Program-made: the position numbers and the translations under genes
Shown: positions 1 to 7,611 of the stretch, in pieces
Layout of the letters: each line of letters starts with the position of its first letter
How positions within the stretch are numbered: position 1 is the stretch's first letter
The notes under the pieces: generated by a model
Told to the model about the DNA's origin: nothing
The model's input: only the letters and a program-made list of their open reading frames with translations
Databases searched by the model: none
Source: Pseudomonadota bacterium
GTDB taxonomy: Bacteria; Pseudomonadota; Gammaproteobacteria; Burkholderiales; Burkholderiaceae
Assembly: GCA_029777935.1 (NCBI GenBank)
Contig: JAKORH010000135.1
Location: 1 to 8,963 of the forward strand
Reading direction: 5' to 3'
Length of the DNA: 8,963 nucleotides

Positions 1-415
<415 letters not shown>

Positions 416-479
416 TCCGGCACGCGTGTGATTTCTACTGCCACAACCGCCTGATTTCGTTCATCCCTTCGTCTGTCCC

Positions 480-767
480 GTGTCACTTTCCCTCGACGAC
501 GTCCGCCGCATCGCGCATCTGGCGCGCATCGAGATCGACGACGCGCAGGCGCGGGCGACCCTGGCACAGTTGAACGACATCTTCGCGATGATCGAGAAGA
601 TGCGTCGCGTGCCGACCGATGGCGTGGAGCCGATGTCGCACCCGCTCGGCGGCAGCCAGCGGCTGCGCGACGACGCGGTGACCGAGGGCGACGAGCGCGA
701 GGCGCTGATGCGCAACGCGCCCGAGCAGCAGGACGGGCTGTTCCTGGTGCCGAAGGTGATCGAGTGA
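480..767 (+). CDS. gatC: Asp/Glu-tRNA(Asn/Gln) amidotransferase subunit C (GatC)
   Basis: GatC is the small subunit that wraps between GatA and GatB and stabilises the GatCAB amidotransferase. The complex converts Asp-tRNA(Asn), and in some bacteria Glu-tRNA(Gln), to the amidated form in the cytoplasm. The 95-residue length is normal. The N-terminal stretch [18 protein letters not shown] and the internal [20 protein letters not shown] are the recognised GatC signatures, and the end [11 protein letters not shown] is typical. The start is a GTG at 480 with no clear Shine-Dalgarno; no better in-frame start lies nearby and the family N-terminus begins at exactly this point. The stop overlaps the gatA start by 4 nt (GTGA), which suggests translational coupling. 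Confidence 0.95.
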   Translation: MSLSLDDVRRIAHLARIEIDDAQARATLAQLNDIFAMIEKMRRVPTDGVEPMSHPLGGSQRLRDDAVTEGDEREALMRNAPEQQDGLFLVPKVIE

Positions 768-2281
768 GCGTCGGGCGTCAGGCGTCGGGCGTCGGGCGCG
801 AACTGGCGCACGCGCCGGTCGCCGAGTTGGGGCGGCTGCTCGATGACAAGCAGGTCTCCGCGGTCGAGCTCGCGAAACAGTTTCTCGATCGCATCGAGGC
901 GCATCGCGAGCTGAACGCGTTTCTCGACGTGCGGCCGGAGGTCACGCTGGCGCAGGCGCGCGCGGCGGACGCCCGGCGAGCGCAGGGCGAGACCAGCCCG
1001 CTGCTCGGGGTGCCGGTGGCGCACAAGGACATCTTCGTCACGCGGGAGTGGTGCTCGACCGCGTCGTCGAAGATCCTGCAGGGCTACATGAGCCCGTTCG
1101 ACGCGACCGTCGTCGACAACCTGAAGCAGGCCGGCATGGTTTGCCTGGGGAAGCTCAATTGCGACGAATTCGCGATGGGCTCGTCCAACGAGAACAGCGC
1201 GTACGGCAACGTGCTGAACCCTTGGGCGATGGGAGAGGACCGGCGTGGCGGTCCCGGGGCCGCGGTCCCGGGCGGATCGTCGGGCGGATCGTCGGCGGTG
1301 GTGGCCGCGCGCATTGCACCGGTGGCGACCGCCACCGACACCGGCGGCTCGATCCGCGAGCCGGCGGCGTTCACCGGCATCACCGGCACGAAGCCCACCT
1401 ACGGCCGGCCATCGCGCTGGGGCATGATCGCGTTCGCCTCCAGCCTCGACACCGCGGGGTTGATGACGCGCTCGGCCGAGGACTGCGCTCTGGTGTTCAA
1501 CGCCATGCTCGGCTTCGACCCGAAGGATTCGACCAGCCTCGATCGCCCGCGCGAAGACTTCGCCCGCAACCTCAATGCCGGCGTCAAGGGCCTGAAGATC
1601 GGCGTGCCGAAGGAGTTCTTCGGCGCGGGACTCGCGCCCGACGTCGAGCAGGCGGTGCGCGCGGCATTGAAGGAGTACGAGAATCTCGGCGCGCGGCTCA
1701 TCGACATCTCGTTGCCGAATGCCGAGCTGGGCATCCCCGTGTACTACGTGATCGCGCCGGCGGAGTGTTCGAGCAACCTGTCGCGCTTCGACGGCGTGCG
1801 CTACGGCCACCGCGCCAGGGACTACGCCGAACTGATCGACATGATGAAGAAGTCGCGCTCGGAGGGATTCGGCGCGGAGCCGAAGCGGCGCATCCTGATC
1901 GGCACCTACGTGCTGTCGCACGGCTATTACGACGCCTACTTCATCAAGGCGATGCAGGTGCGGCGGCTGATCGCCGACGACCTGCAGCGCGCGTTCGCGC
2001 AGTGCGACGTGATCGCCGGGCCGGTCACGACCAGCGTGGCGTTCGACTTCGGTGAGAAGACCGACGACCCGGTCGCGATGTACCTGGCGGACCTGTACAC
2101 GGTGCCCGGTTCGCTCGCCGGCGTCCCCAGCATGAGCATCCCGTGCGGCTTCGGCGCGAAGGGACGCCCGGTCGGACTGCAACTGATGGCCAACCACTTC
2201 GAGGAAGCGAAGATGCTCGGTGTGGCCCACGCGTACCAGCGCGCGACCGACTGGCACCAGCGCGTTCCGGCGGGGTACTGA
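764..2281 (+). CDS. gatA: Asp/Glu-tRNA(Asn/Gln) amidotransferase subunit A (GatA)
   Basis: GatA is the amidase-signature subunit that hydrolyses glutamine and channels ammonia to GatB. The Ser-cisSer-Lys triad is present: Lys88 (AHKD), Ser172 (first Ser of GGSSGGSS) and Ser196 (DTGGSIREP), with the usual 24-residue gap between the serines. [13 protein letters not shown] (134-146) and [20 protein letters not shown] are strong GatA markers. The length is 505 residues, slightly long. Two additions explain this: an N-terminal extension (about residues 2-13) encoded by a heptamer tandem repeat, and about nine extra residues between NPW (152-154) and the cis-Ser motif. The GTG start at 764 has an AAGGTGA ribosome site (753-759) and overlaps gatC. 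The body of the family begins near residue 14, where no ATG or GTG occurs, so the GTG is preferred. Confidence 0.96.
   Translation: MSVGRQASGVGRELAHAPVAELGRLLDDKQVSAVELAKQFLDRIEAHRELNAFLDVRPEVTLAQARAADARRAQGETSPLLGVPVAHKDIFVTREWCSTASSKILQGYMSPFDATVVDNLKQAGMVCLGKLNCDEFAMGSSNENSAYGNVLNPWAMGEDRRGGPGAAVPGGSSGGSSAVVAARIAPVATATDTGGSIREPAAFTGITGTKPTYGRPSRWGMIAFASSLDTAGLMTRSAEDCALVFNAMLGFDPKDSTSLDRPREDFARNLNAGVKGLKIGVPKEFFGAGLAPDVEQAVRAALKEYENLGARLIDISLPNAELGIPVYYVIAPAECSSNLSRFDGVRYGHRARDYAELIDMMKKSRSEGFGAEPKRRILIGTYVLSHGYYDAYFIKAMQVRRLIADDLQRAFAQCDVIAGPVTTSVAFDFGEKTDDPVAMYLADLYTVPGSLAGVPSMSIPCGFGAKGRPVGLQLMANHFEEAKMLGVAHAYQRATDWHQRVPAGY
768..795 (+). repeat. Heptamer tandem repeat in the first codons of gatA
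   Basis: Four consecutive 7-nt units read GCGTCGG, GCGTCAG, GCGTCGG and GCGTCGG, followed by a partial GCG. The array starts directly after the GTGA overlap of gatC and gatA and encodes the glycine/serine-containing start of GatA. The unit length is not a multiple of three, so gain or loss of one unit would shift the frame relative to the GTG at 764. The repeat itself is plain in the sequence; whether its length varies is unknown. Confidence 0.85.
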
Positions 2282-3730
2282 ATGGCCTGGGAAGTCGTGA
2301 TCGGGCTGGAGACGCACGCGCAGCTTTCGACGCGCAGCAAGATCTTTTCAGGCGCGTCGACCGCGTTCGGCGCCGCGCCCAACACGCAGGCGTGCGCGGT
2401 CGATCTGGCGCTGCCCGGCGTGCTGCCGGTACTGAACAAGGGCGCGGTCGAACGCGCGATCAGGCTCGGACTGGCAGTCGGCGCCAGGATCGCGCCGCGC
2501 TCGATCTTCGCGCGCAAGAACTACTTCTACCCCGACCTGCCGAGGGGCTACCAGATCAGCCAGTACGAGATCCCGGTCGTGCAGGGCGGCTCGCTGTCGT
2601 TCGTGGTGACGCCAAAGAAGGGCGAGCCGTACACGAAGACCGTACGCCTGACGCGCGCGCACCTCGAGGAGGATGCGGGCAAGTCGCTGCACGAGGACTA
2701 CCACGGAATGACCGGCATTGACCTGAACCGCGCCGGCACGCCGCTGCTGGAGATCGTGTCCGAGCCCGAGCTGCGGTCGTCCGACGAGGCGGTCGCGTAC
2801 GCAAGGGCGCTGCACGCGCGGGTGGTGTGGCTCGGCATCTGCGACGGCAACATGCAGGAAGGCAGCTGCCGCTGCGACGCCATCGTCAGCGTGCGGCCGG
2901 CTGGACAGTCCGAGTTGGGCACCCGCTGCGAGATCAAGAACCTGAACAGCTTCAAGTTCCTGCAAGCCGCGATCGACTACGAGGTGCGGCGGCAGATCGA
3001 GCTGATCGAGGACGGCGGCACCGTCGTGCAGGAAACGCGCCTGTACGACCCCGACCGCGACGAGACGCGCAGCATGCGCAGCAAGGAAGACGCGATGGAC
3101 TATCGCTACTTCCCCGACCCGGACCTTCTGCCGCTGGCGATCTCGAAAGAGTGGATCGAGCAGGTCGCGCGCGACATGCCCGAATTGCCGGCCGCGATGC
3201 GCGAGCGCTTCGTGCGCGAGTACGGGCTGCCCGAGTACGACGCCGGCGTGCTGACCGGCTCCAAGGCTGTGGCGGCCTACTTCGAGGCGGTCGCGCGCGC
3301 GGTGCCGGACAAGAAGATCGCCGCCAACTGGATCATGGGCGAGGTCGCCGCGGCGCTGAACAACGCGGATATCGAGATCGACGCCGCGCCGGTGTCGGCC
3401 GCGCAGCTCGCGGGACTGATCCTGCGCGTGCTCGACGGCACGATCAGCCACAAGACCGCCAAGGACGTGTTCGCCGCGCTGTGGCAGCGCGAGGGTGAAG
3501 GCGCCGACGCGATCATCGAGGCGCGGGGACTCAAGCAGATCTCCGATGCCGGCGCGATCGAGAAGCTGATCGACGAGGTGCTCGCCGCGAATCAGAAATC
3601 GGTCGAGGAGTTCCGCGCCGGCAAGGACAAGGCGTTCAACGCTCTGGTCGGCCAATGCATGCGCGCGACCAGGGGCAAGGCCAACCCGCAGCAGGTCAAC
3701 GAGATCCTGCGGCGCAAGCTGGCTGGGTGA
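2282..3730 (+). CDS. gatB: Asp/Glu-tRNA(Asn/Gln) amidotransferase subunit B (GatB)
   Basis: GatB binds the mischarged tRNA, activates the side-chain carboxylate with ATP and transfers the ammonia supplied by GatA. The 482-residue length is normal. [11 protein letters not shown] at the N-terminus carries Glu10 and His12, matching metal-site residues known in the family. [36 protein letters not shown], the PET112 signature [17 protein letters not shown] (147-163) and [12 protein letters not shown] (274-285) are all present. The C-terminal helical tRNA-binding domain ends with the typical [19 protein letters not shown]. The gene abuts gatA directly (TGA then ATG, no gap), so it is in the same operon. 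Residues 196 and 201, in the near-invariant segment GSxRCDAN, are Cys and Ile rather than the usual hydrophobic residue and Asn. Confidence 0.97.
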   Translation: MAWEVVIGLETHAQLSTRSKIFSGASTAFGAAPNTQACAVDLALPGVLPVLNKGAVERAIRLGLAVGARIAPRSIFARKNYFYPDLPRGYQISQYEIPVVQGGSLSFVVTPKKGEPYTKTVRLTRAHLEEDAGKSLHEDYHGMTGIDLNRAGTPLLEIVSEPELRSSDEAVAYARALHARVVWLGICDGNMQEGSCRCDAIVSVRPAGQSELGTRCEIKNLNSFKFLQAAIDYEVRRQIELIEDGGTVVQETRLYDPDRDETRSMRSKEDAMDYRYFPDPDLLPLAISKEWIEQVARDMPELPAAMRERFVREYGLPEYDAGVLTGSKAVAAYFEAVARAVPDKKIAANWIMGEVAAALNNADIEIDAAPVSAAQLAGLILRVLDGTISHKTAKDVFAALWQREGEGADAIIEARGLKQISDAGAIEKLIDEVLAANQKSVEEFRAGKDKAFNALVGQCMRATRGKANPQQVNEILRRKLAG

Positions 3731-3743
3731 CGCAAACCAAAGT

Positions 3744-3838
3744 CGTCGCCCCGGCGAAGAGCCTGCCCCGGACTTGATCCGGGGTCGGGGCCCAATTGTC
3801 AGCGTCGCAAATTAGGCCCGGCCTGCGCCGGGGCGACG
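3744..3838. repeat. Nested palindromic intergenic repeat between gatB and a convergent gene
   Basis: A perfect 13-bp inverted repeat forms the ends: CGTCGCCCCGGCG (3744-3756) and CGCCGGGGCGACG (3826-3838). Inside lie the 7-bp hairpin at 3766-3784 and imperfect inner symmetry around GGGCCCAATT (3788-3797) and AATTAGGCCC (3810-3819). The design of end arms flanking GGGCCC-rich inner arms resembles palindromic intergenic elements I know from GC-rich proteobacteria, though I cannot assign a named family. It sits between the convergent ends of gatB and the DUF4124 gene, where it could end transcription from both sides. Confidence 0.75.
3766..3784 (+). terminator. Possible terminator hairpin downstream of gatB
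   Basis: CCCCGGA (3766-3772) and TCCGGGG (3778-3784) form a perfect 7-bp stem with a 5-nt CTTGA loop, 35 nt after the gatB stop. No T-tract follows on either strand, so this is not a textbook intrinsic terminator. It is part of the larger palindromic repeat and may simply be its inner arm. Confidence 0.35.
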
Positions 3839-3916
3839 CCGGCTTCATCGCGTCGCTTGATCATGTCGCTCTGTCGCGTCGCTCTGTCGCGTTGCCCTAT
3901 CGCGGCGCTTCATCGC
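3839..3916. repeat. Six-unit 13-nt tandem repeat running into the end of the DUF4124 gene
   Basis: Six consecutive 13-nt units can be laid out. The third and fourth (3865-3877 and 3878-3890) are identical, GTCGCTCTGTCGC. The fifth is GTTGCCCTATCGC and the sixth GGCGCTTCATCGC; the first and second (3839-3864) are more diverged. The last unit contains the stop codon (3910-3912) of the minus-strand DUF4124 gene, so unit turnover could change that protein's C-terminus. The array begins immediately after the palindromic repeat, with no gap. Confidence 0.7.
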
Positions 3917-4578
3917 GGCGCCGTGCTCGCGCTGCGCTGCGCGGGCCGTGCGCCGGTCTGCATCAGCTCGCGATAGCGCTTGATGTCGGCGTCGAAGCGC
4001 TCGTTGATCCGGTTCATCTCCGCCTCGGTGTCGGCGATGATCTTCTCCTGCGCCTGCACCATCGTCGCGTTGGTGTCGTACGCGCGCTTCAGCCGGTCCG
4101 GCTTCTCGCGCTTGGCGTAGAACTCGGCCTCGTCGTCGAGCTTCTTCTTTTCCCGCGCCAGTTCGTCCATCCGCTTGCGCGCGCGGTCGATGATCACGCG
4201 CCGGTTCTCCACCGTGCGCGTGCGCGCGAACTCGATCTCCTTCTCGTCGGCGTAGGCGTCGAGCAATGCCTTGTCGCGCCGCACCTGGTCGCGCCGCTGC
4301 GTCTCCTCGTCGGCCTTGCGGCGCTCCTCGGCCGCCTTGGCCTCGCGCTGCGCGGCGGTCAGAGGCGGCTCGATCACGCGCCGCACCGAGCCGTCGCTGC
4401 GCAGTTCCTTGATCGGGCGGTCCGCGCACTGCGGCGGCGGCTGGTCCGAAGTGATCGTCTTGCCGCGCGCATCGGTGCACATGTACACGCTGCCCGATCC
4501 GAGGTTCGGCGCCGCGGCGGCGGCTGCAGCGGCCGCGAGGAAGAGCAGCGTGAAACCGATTCGGAATTCAGACGCCAT
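3910..4578 (-). CDS. Exported DUF4124-type protein with a long coiled-coil region
   Basis: Function unknown. The 222-residue product starts MASEFRIGFTLLFL and continues into nine alanines (15-23), a likely Sec signal peptide cleaved near residue 23, so a periplasmic location is inferred. Residues 31-60 (VYMCTDARGKTITSDQPPPQ and following) match the DUF4124 pattern of a short beta-hairpin module with VYxCxDxxGKxxxSDxP; Cys34 and Cys51 could form a disulfide. Residues 75-205 are rich in Lys, Glu, Arg and Ala and look like an extended helical or coiled-coil stretch. The ATG at 4578 has a CGGAG ribosome site and overlaps the pyrE end by 11 nt, which indicates co-transcription with pyrE. An upstream in-frame ATG at 4608 is less likely because it would put charged residues ahead of the signal peptide. 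The 3' end lies in a tandem repeat. Confidence 0.85.
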   Translation of the reverse strand: MASEFRIGFTLLFLAAAAAAAAAPNLGSGSVYMCTDARGKTITSDQPPPQCADRPIKELRSDGSVRRVIEPPLTAAQREAKAAEERRKADEETQRRDQVRRDKALLDAYADEKEIEFARTRTVENRRVIIDRARKRMDELAREKKKLDDEAEFYAKREKPDRLKRAYDTNATMVQAQEKIIADTEAEMNRINERFDADIKRYRELMQTGARPAQRSASTAPR

Positions 4579-5245
4579 AGCGACTCCGGTAGGCCTGCAT
4601 GGCCGCACGAGAGGGTTGTGCCGGCGCCGCGAGCGGCGAGCCGGAATCGAGGAACTCGATCAGATCGTTGAAATCGGCGATCGCCACGATCGGCACTCCG
4701 AATGCCTGCTCGAACGCCTGGACCGCCGAGTGCGCTGACAGCGCATCGTCGGGCCCGGTGCGCTCGCGCCGGTCCAGCGCGATCACCACGCCGGCCGGCT
4801 CGGCGCCGAGCGAGCGGATCAGCTGTACCGATTCGCGCTTGGCGAGCCCCTCGGTGATCACGTCGTCGACGATCATCACGCGGCCCGCCAGCGGCGTGCC
4901 GACGATCACCCCGCCTTCGCCGTGGTCCTTCGCTTCCTTGCGGTTGTAGGCAAAGCCGACGTCGTGGCCCAGCTCGGCGAGTGCCACCGCGGTGCTCGAC
5001 GCCAGCGTGATGCCCTTGTAAGCGGGGCCGAACAGCATGTCGAACTTCACGCGTCCGGCCGCCTGCGCCGCTTCCAGTGTCTGCGCGTAGAAGCGCGCCA
5101 GCCGTCCGAGCATCGAGCCGCGACAGAACAGTCCCGCGTTGAAGAAGTACGGCGACTTGCGACCGGCCTTGGTGGTGAATTCGCCAAAGCGCAGCACGCC
5201 CGATTGCAGGGCGAATTCGATGAACTGTCGGCGCAGCGGATCCAT
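4568..5245 (-). CDS. pyrE: Orotate phosphoribosyltransferase (PyrE)
   Basis: PyrE joins orotate to PRPP to make orotidine monophosphate, the fifth step of UMP synthesis. The 225-residue product (E. coli 213) begins MDPLRRQFIEFALQSGVLRF, then GEFTTKAGRKSPYFFNAGLF (21-40), MLFGPAYKGI (70-79) and the catalytic flexible loop YNRKEAKDHGEGG (100-112) with Lys103, Lys106 and His108. It ends QAYRSRYGV, like other PyrE proteins. The PRPP-binding motif at 126-135 reads VDDVITEGLA, whereas the family has VDDVITAGTA: Ala to Glu and Thr to Leu in the 5'-phosphate loop. Length and other motifs are intact, so the gene is probably functional, but this loop is unusual. The ATG at 5245 fits family length; a TTG at 5281 would add 12 residues. 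No clear Shine-Dalgarno precedes it. The gene diverges from xth across 95 bp. Confidence 0.95.
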   Translation of the reverse strand: MDPLRRQFIEFALQSGVLRFGEFTTKAGRKSPYFFNAGLFCRGSMLGRLARFYAQTLEAAQAAGRVKFDMLFGPAYKGITLASSTAVALAELGHDVGFAYNRKEAKDHGEGGVIVGTPLAGRVMIVDDVITEGLAKRESVQLIRSLGAEPAGVVIALDRRERTGPDDALSAHSAVQAFEQAFGVPIVAIADFNDLIEFLDSGSPLAAPAQPSRAAMQAYRSRYGV

Positions 5246-5340
5246 GGACGTGAGCGGTCGCACCGCCCGGGATTGTGTCAAAAAGCCGCTATCGTGTCGG
5301 CAGGCCGATCAGCCTAATCCCTCGCCACCGGACCCTTACC

Positions 5341-6117
5341 GTGTTTCGCATCGTCACGCTGAATGCCAATGGCATCCGCTCCGCGGCAGGCAAGGGCCTG
5401 TTCCGCTGGGTGAAGAGCGTCGATCCCGACGTACTGTGCCTGCAGGAGGTCAAGGCCCACGAGCAGGACATCCCCGCGCCGCTGCGCTACCACGACAGCC
5501 TGGAGAGCGTGTTCTACTGCGCGCAGAAGAAGGGCTACGCCGGCACCGCGATGTACGTGAAGAAAAAGCCGCGGTGCGTGCAGCTCGGCATCGGCGTGCC
5601 GGAATTCGACGGCGAGGGCCGCTACATCGAGGCCGAATTCAGGAACGTGACCGTGATCTCGGTCTACTTTCCGTCCGGTTCGGCCGGGCCGCATCGACAG
5701 GCGTCGAAAGACCGGTTCCTGGATGTCTTCTTTCCGCACCTGGCGAAGCTCGCCGCCAGCGGTCGCGAAGTGATCTTCTGCGGCGACGTGAACATCGCGC
5801 ACCGGGAGATCGACCTGAAAAACTGGCGCTCGAACCAGAAGAACTCCGGCTTCCTGCCGCACGAGCGCGCATGGCTGACGCGCGTGTTCGAGCAGCAGGG
5901 CTGGATCGACGTGTTCCGCCGCCTCGACCCGCGCCCTGAGCAGTACACGTGGTGGAGCAACCGTGGCCAGGCGTGGGCAAGGAACGTCGGCTGGCGCATC
6001 GACTACCAGATCGCCACGCCCGGCGTCGCGGCGAAGGCCCGCCGCTCCGAGATCTACAAGAAACGCCGCTTCAGCGACCACGCGCCGCTGATCATCGAGT
6101 ATGCGGGGAGCCTCTAG
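5341..6117 (+). CDS. xth: Exodeoxyribonuclease III / AP endonuclease (ExoIII family)
   Basis: The product belongs to the ExoIII/APE1 family, which cuts DNA at abasic sites and removes blocked 3' ends in base-excision repair in the cytoplasm. The 258-residue length is normal. Active-site residues fit the family: Asn8 (NANGIR), Glu36 (CLQEVK), Tyr109 (VYFPSG), Asp149 and Asn151 (GDVNIAH), Asp221 (GWRIDY), and Asp246 with His247 (FSDHAPL). GDVN is a minor variant of the usual GDWN. The stretch EIDLKNWRSNQKNSGFLPHE is characteristic of the betaproteobacterial form. The start is the GTG at 5341, which gives the standard FRIVTLNANGIR opening; an earlier GTG at 5275 would add 22 residues not seen in the family. 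No Shine-Dalgarno is evident. Confidence 0.95.
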   Translation: MFRIVTLNANGIRSAAGKGLFRWVKSVDPDVLCLQEVKAHEQDIPAPLRYHDSLESVFYCAQKKGYAGTAMYVKKKPRCVQLGIGVPEFDGEGRYIEAEFRNVTVISVYFPSGSAGPHRQASKDRFLDVFFPHLAKLAASGREVIFCGDVNIAHREIDLKNWRSNQKNSGFLPHERAWLTRVFEQQGWIDVFRRLDPRPEQYTWWSNRGQAWARNVGWRIDYQIATPGVAAKARRSEIYKKRRFSDHAPLIIEYAGSL

Positions 6118-6151
6118 GATTCAGAATCATCGAGGATCGAGGAGTGAAGAT
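6118..6151 (+). repeat. Degenerate heptamer tract ahead of ampG
   Basis: After the xth stop, GATTC-A-GAATC (6118-6128) is a perfect 11-nt palindrome. It is followed by heptamers CGAGGAT (6131-6137), CGAGGAG (6138-6144) and TGAAGAT (6145-6151), the last matching more weakly. The tract supplies a GAGGAG (6139-6144) that resembles a Shine-Dalgarno for a TTG at 6151. It may be a remnant simple repeat rather than a functional site. Confidence 0.4.
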
Positions 6152-6216
6152 TGGGGGCGCTGCCGAGACCGGGCGACGGTCAGCCTACAACGAGCAACGC
6201 TCACCGCAACGACACC

Positions 6217-7611
6217 ATGACCCGCGTCGCCGGCCCAGCGCAGCCGTCTGCACCGCCCGCTGAAGAGGCGCCCCGCAAGCGGCGCGCGCTCGATGTACTG
6301 CGTGCCTTGCGGCAGCCCAAGGTGGCGGTCATGCTGCTGCTCGGCTTTTCCTCCGGCCTGCCGTTTCTGCTGACCGCCAATACCTTCGGCTACTGGCTGC
6401 GCGACGAAGGCACGAGCTTGAAGGCGATCGGCTTCATTTCCTGGGTCGGCTTCGCCTACGCGTTCAAGGTCTACTGGTCGCCGCTGGTGGACCGCATGGA
6501 TGTGCCGCTGCTCGGACGCCTCGGCCGGCGACGCGGCTGGATGCTGTTCTCCCAGATCCTGGTGGCGATCGGTCTGCTCGGGATGTCCTTCGTCGGCGTG
6601 GCCGGCGGGCTGGAGACGATCGGCGCGCTCGCGCTGCTCACTGCCGTCGCATCGGCCACGCAGGACATCGCCATTGATGCCTGGCGCATCGAAGCTGCGT
6701 CCGATGTGGAGGAGGTCGGACTGATGACCTCCGCGGCACAACTCGGTTACCGCACCGCGCTCCTGGTCGCCGACGCGGCGATCATTGCCGCCGCCGGGCG
6801 CGTCGGCTGGCCGCTGTCGTATGTCGCGATGGCCGTCCTCATGGGCGTGGGCATCGTCGCTACCTTCTTCGCCTTCGAGCCGGTGCGCGCCGATCAGGTG
6901 TTGCACTCCAAGCCGCCGCTCTGGACCAGGCAGGGGCTGATCGATGCGCTGCTCGGGCCGTTCATCGATTTCTTCGCCAAGCACGAACTCGCGGGACTCG
7001 TGATCCTGCTGATGGTCGCGCTGTACCGGCTGCCGGACTTCATCATGGGCCCGATGTACAACCCGTACTACCACGACCTGGGTCTGAGCAAGGACACGGT
7101 TGCCGTCGTGCGCGGCACGTTCGGACTGGTCGCCACACTGGTCGGGCTCGCCGCAGCGGGGCTGAGCGCCGTGCGCGTTGGCCTCGTACCGACGCTGATC
7201 GTGGGGCTCCTGCTCGAAGGTTTCGGCACCGCGGCGTTTGCCCTGCTGGCGGTCCACGCGGGTGATGCCATGTTCGCCGCCGTGATGTCGCTCGATGCCT
7301 TCGCGCAGGCGTTCGCCGGAGTGGCGCTCGTGACCTACATGTCGAGCCTGACCAGCCTCGGCTACACGGCAACGCAGTTCGCGATGCTTTCGTCCACGTA
7401 CGCGCTGCTCGGCAAGTTCCTCAAGGGGTTCTCGGGGATCGCGGTCGATGCGCTCGCGCCGACATATGGACTGCTGGGTGCCTACGCCACCGCCTTCATC
7501 GCCACCGGATTGACCGCGATCCCGCCGTTGCTGTTGCTGCTGCTGCTGTGGCGAACGCACGGGCGCAAGGGCGCGCGCGTGCAGCCGGATCAGGGCTCGC
7601 CGTCCCAGTAG
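6217..7611 (+). CDS. ampG: AmpG-family muropeptide permease (MFS)
   Basis: AmpG permeases import GlcNAc-anhydroMurNAc peptides from the periplasm for cell-wall recycling and, where AmpC/AmpR exist, influence beta-lactamase induction. The 464-residue product is strongly hydrophobic with about 12 or more membrane segments. Family markers are LLLGFSSGLPFLLT (40-53), YWSPLVDRMD (86-95) with the LGRRRGWM loop, SATQDIAIDAWRIEA (146-160), YRLPDFIMGPMYNPYYHDLG (270-289) and YTATQFAMLSSTYALLGKFL (383-402). The N-terminal 30 residues are polar and the C-terminus is a short basic/polar tail after PPLLLLLLLW. The ATG at 6217 lacks a Shine-Dalgarno. A TTG at 6151 has GAGGAG six nt upstream and would add 22 residues, but those codons have weaker third-position GC bias, so the ATG is preferred. 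The end overlaps the convergent cupin gene by 22 nt. The transported substrate is inferred from family. Confidence 0.9.
   Translation: MTRVAGPAQPSAPPAEEAPRKRRALDVLRALRQPKVAVMLLLGFSSGLPFLLTANTFGYWLRDEGTSLKAIGFISWVGFAYAFKVYWSPLVDRMDVPLLGRLGRRRGWMLFSQILVAIGLLGMSFVGVAGGLETIGALALLTAVASATQDIAIDAWRIEAASDVEEVGLMTSAAQLGYRTALLVADAAIIAAAGRVGWPLSYVAMAVLMGVGIVATFFAFEPVRADQVLHSKPPLWTRQGLIDALLGPFIDFFAKHELAGLVILLMVALYRLPDFIMGPMYNPYYHDLGLSKDTVAVVRGTFGLVATLVGLAAAGLSAVRVGLVPTLIVGLLLEGFGTAAFALLAVHAGDAMFAAVMSLDAFAQAFAGVALVTYMSSLTSLGYTATQFAMLSSTYALLGKFLKGFSGIAVDALAPTYGLLGAYATAFIATGLTAIPPLLLLLLLWRTHGRKGARVQPDQGSPSQ

Noticed and set aside
1271..1294. Perfect 12-nt tandem duplication in gatA
   Set aside because: It encodes GGSSGGSS, the standard amidase-signature motif, so the repeat follows from the conserved protein sequence with matching codons.
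461..2317. Long open frame of 618 codons on the minus strand opposite gatC/gatA
   Set aside because: Its product is rich in Arg, His, Val and Asp with no recognisable domain, as expected for the antisense of a GC-rich gene. GatC and GatA on the plus strand have all family motifs.
2348..3655. Open frame of 435 codons on the minus strand opposite gatB
   Set aside because: Antisense shadow of gatB with low-complexity Arg/Asp/Val content and no family motif.
3744..3916. CRISPR-like array
   Set aside because: The palindrome occurs once and the 13-nt units are directly adjacent with no spacers; no cas gene is nearby.
3796..4671. Plus-strand open frame of 291 codons opposite the DUF4124 gene
   Set aside because: It is Leu/Arg/His-rich and crosses the palindrome and the 13-nt repeat. 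The minus-strand frame has a signal peptide, a DUF4124 pattern and a ribosome site.
5276..5281. Perfect TTGACA (minus strand) upstream of pyrE as a -35 box
   Set aside because: At 17-nt spacing the -10 position reads ACCGCT, which is far from consensus, and transcription would begin almost at the start codon.
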